Source: Vulcanimicrobiota bacterium (GTDB lineage Bacteria; Vulcanimicrobiota; Vulcanimicrobiia; Vulcanimicrobiales; Vulcanimicrobiaceae). From it: a stretch of 64,000 bases of DNA. Shown one piece after another: positions 43,502 to 52,825 of the stretch; positions within the stretch are counted from its first letter, which is position 1, and every line of letters begins with the position of its first letter. Location of the stretch: NCBI GenBank assembly GCA_003151115.1, contig PLWS01000004.1, forward strand, positions 62,001 to 126,000. The letters run 5' to 3'. The notes beneath the pieces were generated by a model, which was given only the letters and a program-made list of their open reading frames with translations, had not been told where the DNA came from and made no database searches. A program made the position numbers and the translations under genes.

Positions 43502-45727
43502 ATGCGTTTTGCGGCGTTAGGAATGCTGCTTTCAACCGTCTTACTGACGGGTTGTTCTTCGAACTTACCGCGGGTGCTCAACCCCGGCAGCGCAACTCAG
43601 GCATTGGATCTCTCGCCTTCGCCGGTGGAGCTCACCAACGACACGCCGGTCTCATCGTTCACGGCGCAAAATGACATCCCCGGCGTTTCCTATACGCCCA
43701 GCGCCGACCCCAGCTGCCAAACCTCAGCCGGCGGCATCTACGTCGCCGGCGCCGGACAAGCGCAGGTCGACGTAGCCGGCGCACCGCTGATGTTCGCCGT
43801 GTATGCGGCGGGAACGCCGCCGGCGACTTGCACCATCACCGTGCGTTCGTCTGCCGGTGATGCGGCGACGGTCGACGTGACTTACGAAGTGATGCTCGTG
43901 CAAACGGTCGGCGAGCAATCCGATGCGATTACCATGGCGGTCTCACCGGGCGTGAACCCAAGTGCCACGAAAATTACGAAACTGACGCAGACCATTTCGC
44001 TGGCGGCCACCGGCTTTAGCGGAACGATGACGGCCTCTGTGAGCGGCTGCCCGTCGACGGGAAGTGGCATTCAGGTGAGTCCGGCGCAACTCTCCGGCGG
44101 GAGCGGAACGTTTGTCGTCGTGGCGTTCGGGCAAGGCAACTTGTCGTTTTCGTGCAACGCTGTTATTACCGACAGCGCGAACAACAGCGTCACTGTTCCG
44201 ATTACGGTTGAGATCGGCGCGCTCAACAAATTTACGGTTACGCAATCGGGCAAGCTCCAGTTTGCCTGCGCGGGAACGACCGTTCCCAAACATTGTCAAA
44301 CGATTCAAACGATTACGATGCAAGAAACCGGCGCTACGAGTTTTGCGATCGCCGATAAACCTTCGCTCATCCACACGTGCGCCAACTCTTTCAATGGCCC
44401 GCTGAAGATGGTAACTACGCCGGCCGGCGCTCCGATGAACAGCGTCCCGGGCCCGGCGGCGACCGTCGCATTCGACGGACTACTGCCGACCGCTGTGCTG
44501 GGCTGCTCGCGGATCGTCGTGACCGACGGGCGCTCACCGGAGCAAACCGTCAACGTCCCGGTCGATAGTTCGCTCGCCGCCGCGCCGCCGCCGGCGATTT
44601 CAACCGCGTCTGCGCCGGCATGTAAGGGCAACGATCCGCTCGTCGCCGTTCCGGGCGCGCCGCACGGGATGTACGTTTGGAATCCAAACGCGTTTCCGAA
44701 ATATCTCACGCCTCTCGCAAACGATGTGATCGGAATCGATCATACGTTGTGCGGAGCGAGTTTGGTGATCTCGTGGGCCGACTTGGAGCCGACCAAGGGG
44801 AATTTCAACTGGCAATTCGTGGCTGACGAGGCCAAACCGTACACCGACAAAGGTTTGACGGTCAATCTACTCTTCTCTGATTCGACCGAGGGGCCGACCA
44901 ACAACATCACGCCGGCTTGGGTAACCGATCCGGTGAGCGCGGGCGGCGACGGCGCACCGACGGTTACGTGCGCCGGCCAGCCGACGATTCCGGTGTTCTT
45001 CAATCAAATATTTGAAAGCGATTGGGAAGCGTTCATCGTTGCCGTTACGCACGAGTACAGCTTCAATAATTCAGCGCTTGCGCCGAGCGTGGGCTATCTG
45101 CGCTTCGCCACTGCCGGCGGAGCGGAAGCGCTTCCACCCACGGGTTATAACGACGGTGGCGCATGTCAGGCGCTGTGGGCTGCGCAAGGCATGACTTATC
45201 CGGTTTGGAAGCAGCACGAAATCAACATCGTGAATACGATGGGCGCGCAGTCGACGGACAAACAGATGATCGTTTCGCTGCCCGGACTCTCGGGTGGACC
45301 GAATAAGCCGGGTACCAACACGACCGATGTCTACGACATGTCAAACGCGGTCGCAGCTGTTGCTGCATCCCAACACATCGGCTTCTCGTTTGAAAACCTC
45401 GGTCTGAAGCCCGTGTCGCCGCCGGCGCCGTGCAATCCGGCCGCGAACATCATCGACTTGCACTGGTGCCAGGCCTATCACACCTACGCGGGCGTGGTTC
45501 CGCTCAACATGCAGCCGATCACCGCAACGAGCAACCATAACGACGCCACGTTCGATATCGCGGATCTCTTACCGTACGCGCTGGACAACAACATCCAAGT
45601 CTTCGAGCTCTATCCCGACGAATGGATCCAAGCCGACTCGCCGGAGTTTTCCGGCTTCCTCGGCCAGGCCGCACACTATAAAGCCGCGCTCAATAACGCG
45701 TCGCTCGTGTTAGGGGTTTCGCCTTAA
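43502..45727 (+). CDS. Large lipoprotein: Ig-like repeats plus glycoside-hydrolase-like domain
   Basis: 741 residues from ATG 43502, which follows GGGGAGACGACAA. Lipobox LLTGC. Residues about 40-360 are three or so beta-sandwich repeats with single disulfides (TPPATCTITVRSSAGDAATV; SGCPSTGSGIQVSPAQLSGG; GCSRIVVTDGRSPEQTVNV). Residues about 385-740 resemble GH-A/GH42 barrels: MYVWNPNAFPKYL, VISWADLEPTKGNFNW, GLTVNLLFSD and a late strand VFELYPDEW. It resembles the lipoprotein after purF but is longer. Predicted role: surface glycan degradation or binding. Substrate unknown. Confidence 0.68.
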   Translation: MRFAALGMLLSTVLLTGCSSNLPRVLNPGSATQALDLSPSPVELTNDTPVSSFTAQNDIPGVSYTPSADPSCQTSAGGIYVAGAGQAQVDVAGAPLMFAVYAAGTPPATCTITVRSSAGDAATVDVTYEVMLVQTVGEQSDAITMAVSPGVNPSATKITKLTQTISLAATGFSGTMTASVSGCPSTGSGIQVSPAQLSGGSGTFVVVAFGQGNLSFSCNAVITDSANNSVTVPITVEIGALNKFTVTQSGKLQFACAGTTVPKHCQTIQTITMQETGATSFAIADKPSLIHTCANSFNGPLKMVTTPAGAPMNSVPGPAATVAFDGLLPTAVLGCSRIVVTDGRSPEQTVNVPVDSSLAAAPPPAISTASAPACKGNDPLVAVPGAPHGMYVWNPNAFPKYLTPLANDVIGIDHTLCGASLVISWADLEPTKGNFNWQFVADEAKPYTDKGLTVNLLFSDSTEGPTNNITPAWVTDPVSAGGDGAPTVTCAGQPTIPVFFNQIFESDWEAFIVAVTHEYSFNNSALAPSVGYLRFATAGGAEALPPTGYNDGGACQALWAAQGMTYPVWKQHEINIVNTMGAQSTDKQMIVSLPGLSGGPNKPGTNTTDVYDMSNAVAAVAASQHIGFSFENLGLKPVSPPAPCNPAANIIDLHWCQAYHTYAGVVPLNMQPITATSNHNDATFDIADLLPYALDNNIQVFELYPDEWIQADSPEFSGFLGQAAHYKAALNNASLVLGVSP

Positions 45728-45739
45728 TTCAGCAGTGTG

Positions 45740-45832
45740 CGCCCCTCGACATGTGCGCCTACGGCACACTCCCTTCGACTCGCTATGCTCGCTCAGGACT
45801 TCGGCGGGTCCTTCGACAAGCTCAGGATGACA
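45740..45832 (+). repeat. Interspersed repeat, copy 10
   Basis: Hairpin TGTGCGCCTACGGCACA, CCCTTCGACTCGCTATGCTC and GGGTCCTTCGACAAGCTCAG with GATGACA. It lies between the convergent lipoprotein and pepA genes; nothing else is seen up to 45898. Confidence 0.9.
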
Positions 45833-45898
45833 CTAGTATGTGCGCCCGCTCCGTTGCAGCGTTCTGCCGCGCCGAAGCGCGGCTTGACAGCTCCAAAA

Positions 45899-47443
45899 CT
45901 ACGTCGTAGCTTTTGTAGCTGCCGCTGAACGGGCGCCGTTGGTTTTTGATGCGCCCGAGCCGTTTGCCGAAAGCTGCTCGGCGAAAGCGACAAATGCGCG
46001 CACCGGCGTACCGGTTGGACCTTTGGCTTGCCACGGCGACTCGCTATCGAGATACGCCGTGCCGGCGATGTCGAGGTGCACCCACGGCGTATCGCCCGCG
46101 AAGGCTTTCAAAAATGCCGATGCGGTGAGCGTGCCGGCGGGGCGGCCGCCGGTGTTTTTTAAATCCGCGATGTCGCTCTTCATGAGATCACCGTACTCGT
46201 CGTAGAGCGGCATCTGCCAGTACTTCTCTCCGGTCGGTTTGGCGGCAGCGAGGAATTCTTGCACGAAGCCGTCGTTGTTGCTGACGGCCGCGCTCGCGGT
46301 GTGGCCGAGCGCGATGACGCACGCGCCTGTCAGCGTGGCCGCGTCGACGATTCGCGTCGCACCGAGTTTGTTCGCGTAGCAGAGCGCGTCGGCCAGAATG
46401 AGCCGACCTTCGGCGTCGGTGTTGATGACCTCGATCGTCTTGCCGTTCATGGCGGTGAAGATGTCACCCGGTTTGGTCGCGCGGCCACCGGGCATGTTTT
46501 CGGTCGCGGGCGCGATGCCGACGACGTTGATCTTCGGTTTGAGTTTGCCGATCGCGCGCATGGCCGCGATCACGCCGGCTGCGCCGGACATGTCGTACTT
46601 CATTTCTTCCATGCGCTCGGGCGGCTTGAGCGAGACGCCGCCGCTGTCGAACGTGATGCCTTTGCCGACGAACGCGAGCAATTCTTTGCTACCGGGATTG
46701 CCGTTGTATTTCAAGACGATGAACTTCGGCGGCTGCGAGCTGCCCTGCGCGACCGAAAGAAACGAGCCCATGCCTTCTTTGCGGCAGCGATCCTCGTCGA
46801 GAATATCGACTTCGAGTCCGGTTTCTTTGGCGACTTGCTGCGCGGCTTCGGCCAGATGCGTTGGCGTCATGTCGTTGGCCGGCGTAATTGCCAGTTTGCG
46901 CGCGAAGTTGACCGAGTCGCCCAACACTTCGCCACGGGCAACGCCGGCTTGCAAGGCTTTCTCGTCGCAATCGCCGGCAACGAGCGTCAGCGTGTCGGCG
47001 CCGCTGCGTTTCTCGGGTGATTTCTGATAGACCGACGCGTCGAAACTTCCGGTCACGGCGCCTTCGATCAGCAGCGATACGGCGTCGGTTTCATTCCCCT
47101 TCACCTGGGGCGGAAGAACCAAGGCGATGTCGCGCACGTTGCGGCGGCCCAGATAACGCACCGCGGTGCCGGCAAAACGGGCCAGCATGTAGGGTTCGAA
47201 TCGCTTTGGATCGCCCAGACCGATCAGCAGAACGCGTTTGTACGGTTTGTCGTGTGCGTGAACCAGGCTGACTTCGCCGAATTTTCCGCTGATTTCGCCT
47301 TTGAGCACCTCGCCGATCGCGCCTTGCAGCTGCGTATCGATCTCTTTGGCCGCGCCTTCGAGAGCCGCGCCGATAAAAATGGGCACGACGAGCGCAGCCG
47401 TGCGCACCGAACCGGGCGCATCATGAACGATACGAACTTGCAT
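45899..47443 (-). CDS. pepA: Leucyl (cytosol) aminopeptidase, M17 family
   Basis: Two-zinc aminopeptidase that removes N-terminal residues in the cytoplasm and may also bind DNA in some bacteria. From ATG 47443 (AAAGG six bases upstream) it has 514 residues. Catalytic-domain motifs are VGKGITFDSGGVSLKP, MKYDMSGAAGVIAAM, NMPGGRATKPGDI and the signature NTDAEGRLILADAL. The C-terminus has an extra low-complexity tail of about 25 residues (GSGASKTNGARSAAATKATT). It diverges from purM. Confidence 0.93.
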   Translation of the reverse strand: MQVRIVHDAPGSVRTAALVVPIFIGAALEGAAKEIDTQLQGAIGEVLKGEISGKFGEVSLVHAHDKPYKRVLLIGLGDPKRFEPYMLARFAGTAVRYLGRRNVRDIALVLPPQVKGNETDAVSLLIEGAVTGSFDASVYQKSPEKRSGADTLTLVAGDCDEKALQAGVARGEVLGDSVNFARKLAITPANDMTPTHLAEAAQQVAKETGLEVDILDEDRCRKEGMGSFLSVAQGSSQPPKFIVLKYNGNPGSKELLAFVGKGITFDSGGVSLKPPERMEEMKYDMSGAAGVIAAMRAIGKLKPKINVVGIAPATENMPGGRATKPGDIFTAMNGKTIEVINTDAEGRLILADALCYANKLGATRIVDAATLTGACVIALGHTASAAVSNNDGFVQEFLAAAKPTGEKYWQMPLYDEYGDLMKSDIADLKNTGGRPAGTLTASAFLKAFAGDTPWVHLDIAGTAYLDSESPWQAKGPTGTPVRAFVAFAEQLSANGSGASKTNGARSAAATKATT

Positions 47444-47500
47444 GGTCGACCTTTCGATTGGGTGAAGAGGACTTAGAATGCCGATCCGAGTCTTTCCCGC

Positions 47501-48493
47501 GTGACGCGCGATTCCTACGCCGCTGCGGGCGTCGATATCGCCGCGGGCAACGAAGCGGTAGCGCGTTACCAAGACGTGATGCGCGGCTGGCGGCACGCCG
47601 GCCAGCTCGACCAGATCGGCGGTTTCGGCGGGCTCTTCAGCCTGCCGGGAGATTCCGGACGCGCGCTGGCGGCTTCGACCGATGGCGTCGGAACCAAATT
47701 GTTGATCGCGGCGGAGCTTGGACGGTACGGCAGCGTCGGCGCCGATCTCGTGAATCACTGCGTCAACGACATTTTAGTTGTCAACGCGACGCCGTTGTTT
47801 TTTCTTGATTATCTCGCGGTTGGGAAGCTCGAGCCCGAGGTTGCGGCGGAAATCGTGCGCGGGTGTTTCGAAGCGTGTAAGAAACACAACTGCGCGCTGC
47901 TGGGCGGTGAGACGGCGGAAATGCCGGGATTGTATGCCGAGGGACATTTCGATCTTGCGGGGACGATCGTGGGTCTGGTCGATTTGGCCGACGTGCCGAA
48001 GAAAGAAGACGTCGCGCCGGGCGATGCGATTATCGGATTGCCTTCGGTCGGGTTGCATACGAACGGATATACGCTGGCGCGCAAACTGCTCGACGCCGCC
48101 ACGTTTGGCGGCGCTTTACTCGCGGAACATCCTTCGTATTACGAGGATGTACGCGCGATCCAAAAGGTCGCGCGCGTGCATGCAATGGCGCACATCACCG
48201 GCGGTGGATTGCTCGAAAATATTCCGCGGACGCTGCCGGACAACGTTAAGGCGATCTGCGAGCAGTCGCGTTGGGAAGTGCCGGAAATTTTCAAGGAGTT
48301 GGTAAAGCGCGGCGACCTCGGGCACGAGGAGCGCTACCGCACTTTTAATATGGGAATCGGCTACACGCTCGTCGTTCCGCTTGGGGATGCGTCGAAGGCG
48401 ATTGCCGCCGTGCCCGGCGCGAAAGTCATCGGCTGGATTGAAGCGCGCAGCGACGGCGAGCCGCGCATTGTCGTGCACCCCGCGCGCGAGTAG
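47501..48493 (+). CDS. purM: Phosphoribosylformylglycinamidine cyclo-ligase
   Basis: Closes the imidazole ring to AIR in purine synthesis. 330 residues starting with GTG at 47501 (TRDSYAAAGVDIAAGNEAV). Family marks are the N-terminal YAAAGVDI, STDGVGTKLLIA, GADLVNHCVNDILV, LLGGETAEMPGLY and FNMGIGYTLVVP. The next gene is the PurN fusion, but a repeat copy intervenes. Confidence 0.95.
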   Translation: MTRDSYAAAGVDIAAGNEAVARYQDVMRGWRHAGQLDQIGGFGGLFSLPGDSGRALAASTDGVGTKLLIAAELGRYGSVGADLVNHCVNDILVVNATPLFFLDYLAVGKLEPEVAAEIVRGCFEACKKHNCALLGGETAEMPGLYAEGHFDLAGTIVGLVDLADVPKKEDVAPGDAIIGLPSVGLHTNGYTLARKLLDAATFGGALLAEHPSYYEDVRAIQKVARVHAMAHITGGGLLENIPRTLPDNVKAICEQSRWEVPEIFKELVKRGDLGHEERYRTFNMGIGYTLVVPLGDASKAIAAVPGAKVIGWIEARSDGEPRIVVHPARE

Positions 48494-48535
48494 CATGGCG
48501 GCCCGGGAGCTGGTTAATCTTGTTGTTGAGTTGAG

Positions 48536-48622
48536 CGGGCCTCGGCTTCGCTCGGCCGTGCCCTTCGACAGGCTCAGGATGACATCCCGACCGGGGCGCC
48601 AAACGGCGCCCGCTCACCATGA
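48536..48622 (+). repeat. Interspersed repeat, copy 11
   Basis: GCGGGCCTCGGCTTCGCTCG, CCCTTCGACAGGCTCAGGAT, GACA, then GGCGCC-AAAC-GGCGCC and CGCTCACCATGA. It fills most of the 136 bp between purM and the GNAT-PurN gene. Confidence 0.9.
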
Positions 48623-48629
48623 AATAAAA

Positions 48630-49661
48630 ATGATTGCCGCCGACCAGCCGGACGCGCAACTGCTGGCGTGGATCGATTACGAGTTCGGCGGGACGTGGAG
48701 CTCCGAAGCGTTCGCCGGAAAGAATATCGTCGCAAAGAAAGGCGACCGGTTTGCGGGATTTGCAACGTACGATCCGCAGGGCCTAAGGTTTTCTTGGTTG
48801 CGCGGTTTGGGAGCGCAAGACGGCGTAGGCATCTTCGGGCCGTTCGGCGTTTCCGCCGAGTTTCGCGGATCGGCGCTGGGACCGGCGCTGTTACGAGAGG
48901 CGCTTGCAGGGCTGCGCGATGAGGGTTATGCGAGGGCGCTTATTCCGGCGGTTGGTAACGATAAGCTCATCGCGTACTATGAGAAACATGCCGGCGCGAA
49001 GATAGCGGAGCGATTCGATCGTTCGCGGTGGCGGGAGAAGAAATGGCGCACGGTTGTGCTTGCGTCGGGGCAAGGCACAAATTTTCAAGCGATCATCAAT
49101 AGCGTCGCAACCGGCGCGCTTCCGTTAAACATCGTCGCCCTGGTTTCAAACAATCCGAATGCATTTGCGCTGCAGCGGGCGCGCGCCGCGCATATTCAGG
49201 CGATTTCATTGCCGTGGGAGCGCGGGACGCAGCTGCGTCCGGATTACGACGCGCAGCTTTCCGAAGCGGTGCGGCGGGCCGAGCCGGATCTCGTTTTACT
49301 ATTGGGGTGGATGCATTTGCTCGACGACCGCTTTATCGCCGAGTTTCCCGAAACGATCAACATTCATCCGGCTTTTCTTCCGCTAGCGGAGGGAGCGAAC
49401 GAAGTGGTGTTTCCGGACGGTACTTCCACGCCGGCTTTTCGCGGTGCGCGCGCTGTGCGCGACGCGCTCGCGTGGGGCAGCCGATGGACCGGCGCCAGCG
49501 CCCACCGCATTACGCTGCACACCGATCGCGGCCCCGTACTCGTGCGAAAACCGCTCGCAATTAGCGCGGGCGAGACTGAGAAGGGTGTGCTAACGCGTCT
49601 GCATCCGATCGAACATCAGATTATGCGCGAAGCCATTATGCGCTGGGTGTACGAGCGGTAA
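48630..49661 (+). CDS. purN: GNAT - glycinamide ribonucleotide formyltransferase (PurN) fusion
   Basis: 343 residues from ATG 48630. Residues 1-135 are a GNAT-like domain: EFGGTWSSEAFAGKNIVA, a GVSAEFRGSALGPALLREAL acetyl-CoA motif, and ALIPAVGNDKLIAYYEKHAG. Residues about 136-343 are PurN: RTVVLASGQGTNFQAIINSV, LLLGWMHLLDDRFI, the catalytic NIHPAFLP with Asn and His, and HTDRGPVLVRKPL with the catalytic Asp. PurN uses 10-formyl-THF to formylate GAR. PurN is normally about 200 residues and unfused. The link suggests the GNAT domain acts on, or senses, a related metabolite. It follows purM. Confidence 0.88.
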   Translation: MIAADQPDAQLLAWIDYEFGGTWSSEAFAGKNIVAKKGDRFAGFATYDPQGLRFSWLRGLGAQDGVGIFGPFGVSAEFRGSALGPALLREALAGLRDEGYARALIPAVGNDKLIAYYEKHAGAKIAERFDRSRWREKKWRTVVLASGQGTNFQAIINSVATGALPLNIVALVSNNPNAFALQRARAAHIQAISLPWERGTQLRPDYDAQLSEAVRRAEPDLVLLLGWMHLLDDRFIAEFPETINIHPAFLPLAEGANEVVFPDGTSTPAFRGARAVRDALAWGSRWTGASAHRITLHTDRGPVLVRKPLAISAGETEKGVLTRLHPIEHQIMREAIMRWVYER

Positions 49662-49709
49662 TGACCTCAGATAGCTCGGCAGCGGCCCTGCGGACGCTCG
49701 CGGTCCTTT

Positions 49710-50069
49710 ATGGCCGTAGTCGTTGCCATGCCGCTCGTGGAGATTCCGTTCTTCGGAAGAGAGATGTTGGCGCGGCTGATCTTAAGTGGGGTATTTGGCG
49801 GAGCGATCTGGGTTGCGCTATACCATTACATTCGAAAGGGCAGCTCGGCGGCACGCATAACCCTCACGATTTTTGCGGGCCTTGGCGTATTGACTCTGGG
49901 CGCAACGTGGTTTTTGGTGATCAGGATTCCCGTACTTGCACTGGCTTACGGCATCGGCATATTCGCGCGCGCAGCCATAGTCATATTAGTGAACTCGGAA
50001 CCCATCAAAACGATTGCTCCGGAAGTGCCGGCGGCGAAATGCACGCTGAAAGCGGTACGGTTGCGCTGA
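49710..50069 (+). CDS. Small membrane protein, three helices
   Basis: 119 residues with three strongly hydrophobic segments (about 18-38, 46-68 and 72-95: VFGGAIWVALYHYI, ITLTIFAGLGVLTLGATWFL, IPVLALAYGIGIFARAAIVIL). No domain recognised. Another frame from 49661 overlaps the PurN stop but is Arg/His-rich and not membrane-like, so I chose this one. It lies 48 bp after purN and may share its transcript. Confidence 0.62.
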   Translation: MAVVVAMPLVEIPFFGREMLARLILSGVFGGAIWVALYHYIRKGSSAARITLTIFAGLGVLTLGATWFLVIRIPVLALAYGIGIFARAAIVILVNSEPIKTIAPEVPAAKCTLKAVRLR

Positions 50070-50082
50070 TAAATCGGAAGAG

Positions 50083-50358
50083 CTAAGCTGGTCGCTGTTC
50101 GAGGATTTGCAGGCGGCGCTCGAACGCATCGAAGCGCAGGTCCACGGAGTCGAAGCGCTTGTTCATCTTGTATTCGAGTGACTCGAAACGGCGGTCAACG
50201 GTCTCGAAACGACTATTGATGTCGGACTCTAGTGATCCGAAGCGGCGATCCATCTCAGCGGTAAACTCTGCGCGAAATGAGGCGAAACCATGGGCGGTTG
50301 CTTCGCTCAGGTCGACAATGGCTGCCATCAAGTCGGCGGTCGAATATCTTCGGCTCAT
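50083..50358 (-). CDS. Small coiled-coil protein
   Basis: 91 residues from ATG 50358 (MSRRYSTADLMAAI). From residue 20 on it is built of repeats with RFE, RFD and DRRF every 7-11 residues, in a continuous heptad-like pattern. It resembles short coiled-coil proteins of the DUF1640 or phage-tail type, but no family is certain. Upstream in-frame codons to 50454 come from a repeat copy and are rejected. Confidence 0.6.
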   Translation of the reverse strand: MSRRYSTADLMAAIVDLSEATAHGFASFRAEFTAEMDRRFGSLESDINSRFETVDRRFESLEYKMNKRFDSVDLRFDAFERRLQILEQRPA

Positions 50359-50423
50359 GGATGATACCGTGGCATACGCTTGTGTCGGTCCTATTTCCCG
50401 TTTATTGCTAAAGCTCGGTAGCG

Positions 50424-50510
50424 TGCGGGCCTCGTGCTTCGGCAAACTCAGCATGACATAGTCGGCCGTCCTTCGACTGGGGCGCCAAGTGGCGCCGGCT
50501 CACCATGACA
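50424..50510 (+). repeat. Interspersed repeat, copy 12
   Basis: GCGGGCCTCGTGCTTCGGCA, CTCAGCATGACA, then CCTTCGACTGGGGCGCCAAG with GGCGCCGGCTCACCATGACA. It sits 15 bp before the aldo/keto reductase stop. Confidence 0.9.
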
Positions 50511-50525
50511 CCTAATCCCTGCGCG

Positions 50526-51508
<983 letters not shown>

Positions 51509-51518
<10 letters not shown>

Positions 51519-51901
51519 TGTGCCAATCGATTGAGTTTTGCGGCGAGCGCGAACGCGTCGGCGTCTTCGTCGCGGTTAAACACCCACGTGCGCGCGCCGC
51601 TTTTCTGCGTGCTGAACACGTAGACGTCGCTTTTGGAAACCTCATCGCGACGCATCTTCAAGCCTTTCGCTTGCATCGTTATGGTGTGGTCCGTGCCGAC
51701 GCCGGTGCAGCCCATATCTTTTACTTGCACGACCGTGTCGTCGCGGGTGCCGCCGGCTTCTTGCTCCTCGATGATGACGGTGTTGCCCGCCAGGACGAAA
51801 TTGACGACGGAAGAGCCATGGTGCAGAACCCCGAGCATCGTTTTTGCCGAGGCGGCCAGCGGAAGAAGCGCCAGCGCGCAGGCTAGTAGGACATAGCGCA
51901 T
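51509..51901 (-). CDS. Small secreted protein of unknown function
   Basis: 130 residues with a signal peptide ([13 protein letters not shown]) and a beta-rich body. Two cysteines (MGCTG and the C-terminal AHCK) could form one disulfide. No family recognised. It lies between argB and the aldo/keto reductase on the same strand, 9 bp from the argB stop, so it may be co-transcribed with argB. Confidence 0.62.
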
Positions 51902-51910
51902 GGATCCTTG

Positions 51911-52708
51911 TTACCCAATCGTGGTGGCGTTGCCCGCTAACGCGCCCGCAAGCGCGCCGGGCTGGGCGGCGCAAATATACGCGCGCTTTACGCCGGCGCC
52001 GACCGCCTCGATCGCCGCCAGGATTTTCGGCTTCATGCCGCTTGCGCAGTTCTCCGATGCGGCAAATTGCTGCGCTTCGGCGATAGTGAATTCGCTGATG
52101 GCCGAAGACGGGTCGGCCGGATTGCGAAGGACGCGCGCGACGTTGGTGAGCGTGATGTAGGCTTCGGCGCGCAGTGCGCCGGCGATCGCGCCGGCAGCGG
52201 TGTCGGCGTTGACGTTGTAGGCGTGCGCCGAATTTTCGGAGATCGCTACGGGCGCAACGATCGGCATGAAGCCGCCGTCGAGCAAGGCTTGGAGCGGCGC
52301 CGGATCGATCGCGGTGATTTCGCCGACGAAGCCGAGATCTTCACCCGAGAGTGAAGCGGCGCGGCGCGCGCGGATCAGCCCGCCGTCCTCGCCGCTGATG
52401 CCAACGGCCGGAATGCCGCGCTGCAAACACGCGCGCACGAGGCGTTTGTTGGCGGTCGCGCAGAGGACGGCTTCGACGATGTCGAGCGCGTCGGTTTCGG
52501 TGACGCGTAGGCCGTCCACGCGCCGGGACCCTACCCCCCGGCGCGCCAGCGCTTCATCGATCTCCGGCCCACCGCCGTGCACGAGGATGACGGCGTGCCC
52601 GGCGGTTCGGAGTTCGGCCAGCTCGGCGAGGAGAGCTTGATCCCCGCCGGCGCCCATGGCGTTTCCGCCGTATTTTACTAAAATTTTCAGCGTTTGCCCC
52701 CTCGTCAT
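51911..52708 (-). CDS. argB: Acetylglutamate kinase
   Basis: Phosphorylates N-acetylglutamate, the second step of arginine synthesis. Motifs are ILVKYGGNAM, the substrate loop HGGGPEIDE, a VNADTAAGAIAGAL segment and GMKPKILAAIEAVGAGV near the end. Two starts compete. ATG 52708 lies inside a repeat copy and adds MTRGQT. CTG 52690 follows AGGGGG by six bases and gives LKILVKYGG, which matches the family start. argB diverges from argF, with the ARG-box-like site in the gap. Confidence 0.92.
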   Translation of the reverse strand: MTRGQTLKILVKYGGNAMGAGGDQALLAELAELRTAGHAVILVHGGGPEIDEALARRGVGSRRVDGLRVTETDALDIVEAVLCATANKRLVRACLQRGIPAVGISGEDGGLIRARRAASLSGEDLGFVGEITAIDPAPLQALLDGGFMPIVAPVAISENSAHAYNVNADTAAGAIAGALRAEAYITLTNVARVLRNPADPSSAISEFTIAEAQQFAASENCASGMKPKILAAIEAVGAGVKRAYICAAQPGALAGALAGNATTIG

Positions 52709-52756
52709 GCGCCCGATGGGCGCTGCTCGGGGTCCTTCGACAGGCTCAGGATGACA
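52697..52756 (+). repeat. Interspersed repeat, copy 13 (overlaps the argB 5' end)
   Basis: Hairpin GCGCCCGATGGGCGC, CTCGGGGTCCTTCGACAGGC and TCAGGATGACA. The CCTCGTCAT of its left end is, on the minus strand, the ATG and first codons of the longer argB frame. Confidence 0.88.
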
Positions 52757-52787
52757 ATGGCAGCGGCGCCCATTTTGCCAGGAGGGG

Positions 52788-52815
52788 TTGCAATTTTATG
52801 CACGATATGTATAAA
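52788..52815 (+). promoter_or_regulatory. Candidate argF promoter
   Basis: A -35-like TTGCAA (52788-52793), 16-bp spacer and -10-like TATAAA (52810-52815). Transcription would begin about at 52822-52824, only a few bases before the argF ATG, implying a leaderless or nearly leaderless mRNA. Confidence 0.4.
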
Positions 52816-52823
52816 TATACAGC
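52806..52823. promoter_or_regulatory. ARG-box-like operator at argF
   Basis: TATGTATAAATATACAGC matches the ArgR box pattern TNTGNATWWWWATNCANA at all specified positions but the last. Its core TGTATAAATATACA is a near-perfect palindrome. It covers the candidate -10 element. argR is encoded two genes downstream, so autogenous repression by arginine-bound ArgR is likely. Confidence 0.75.
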
Positions 52824-52825
52824 AT

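Noticed and set aside
48381-48629. N-terminal extension of the GNAT-PurN frame
   Set aside because: It overlaps purM and then translates a repeat copy; ATG 48630 begins the first domain-like sequence.
49661-50086. 141-residue frame overlapping the PurN stop
   Set aside because: Although it would give an ATGA-like overlap, it is Arg/His-rich, whereas the alternative frame from 49710 encodes three clear membrane helices.
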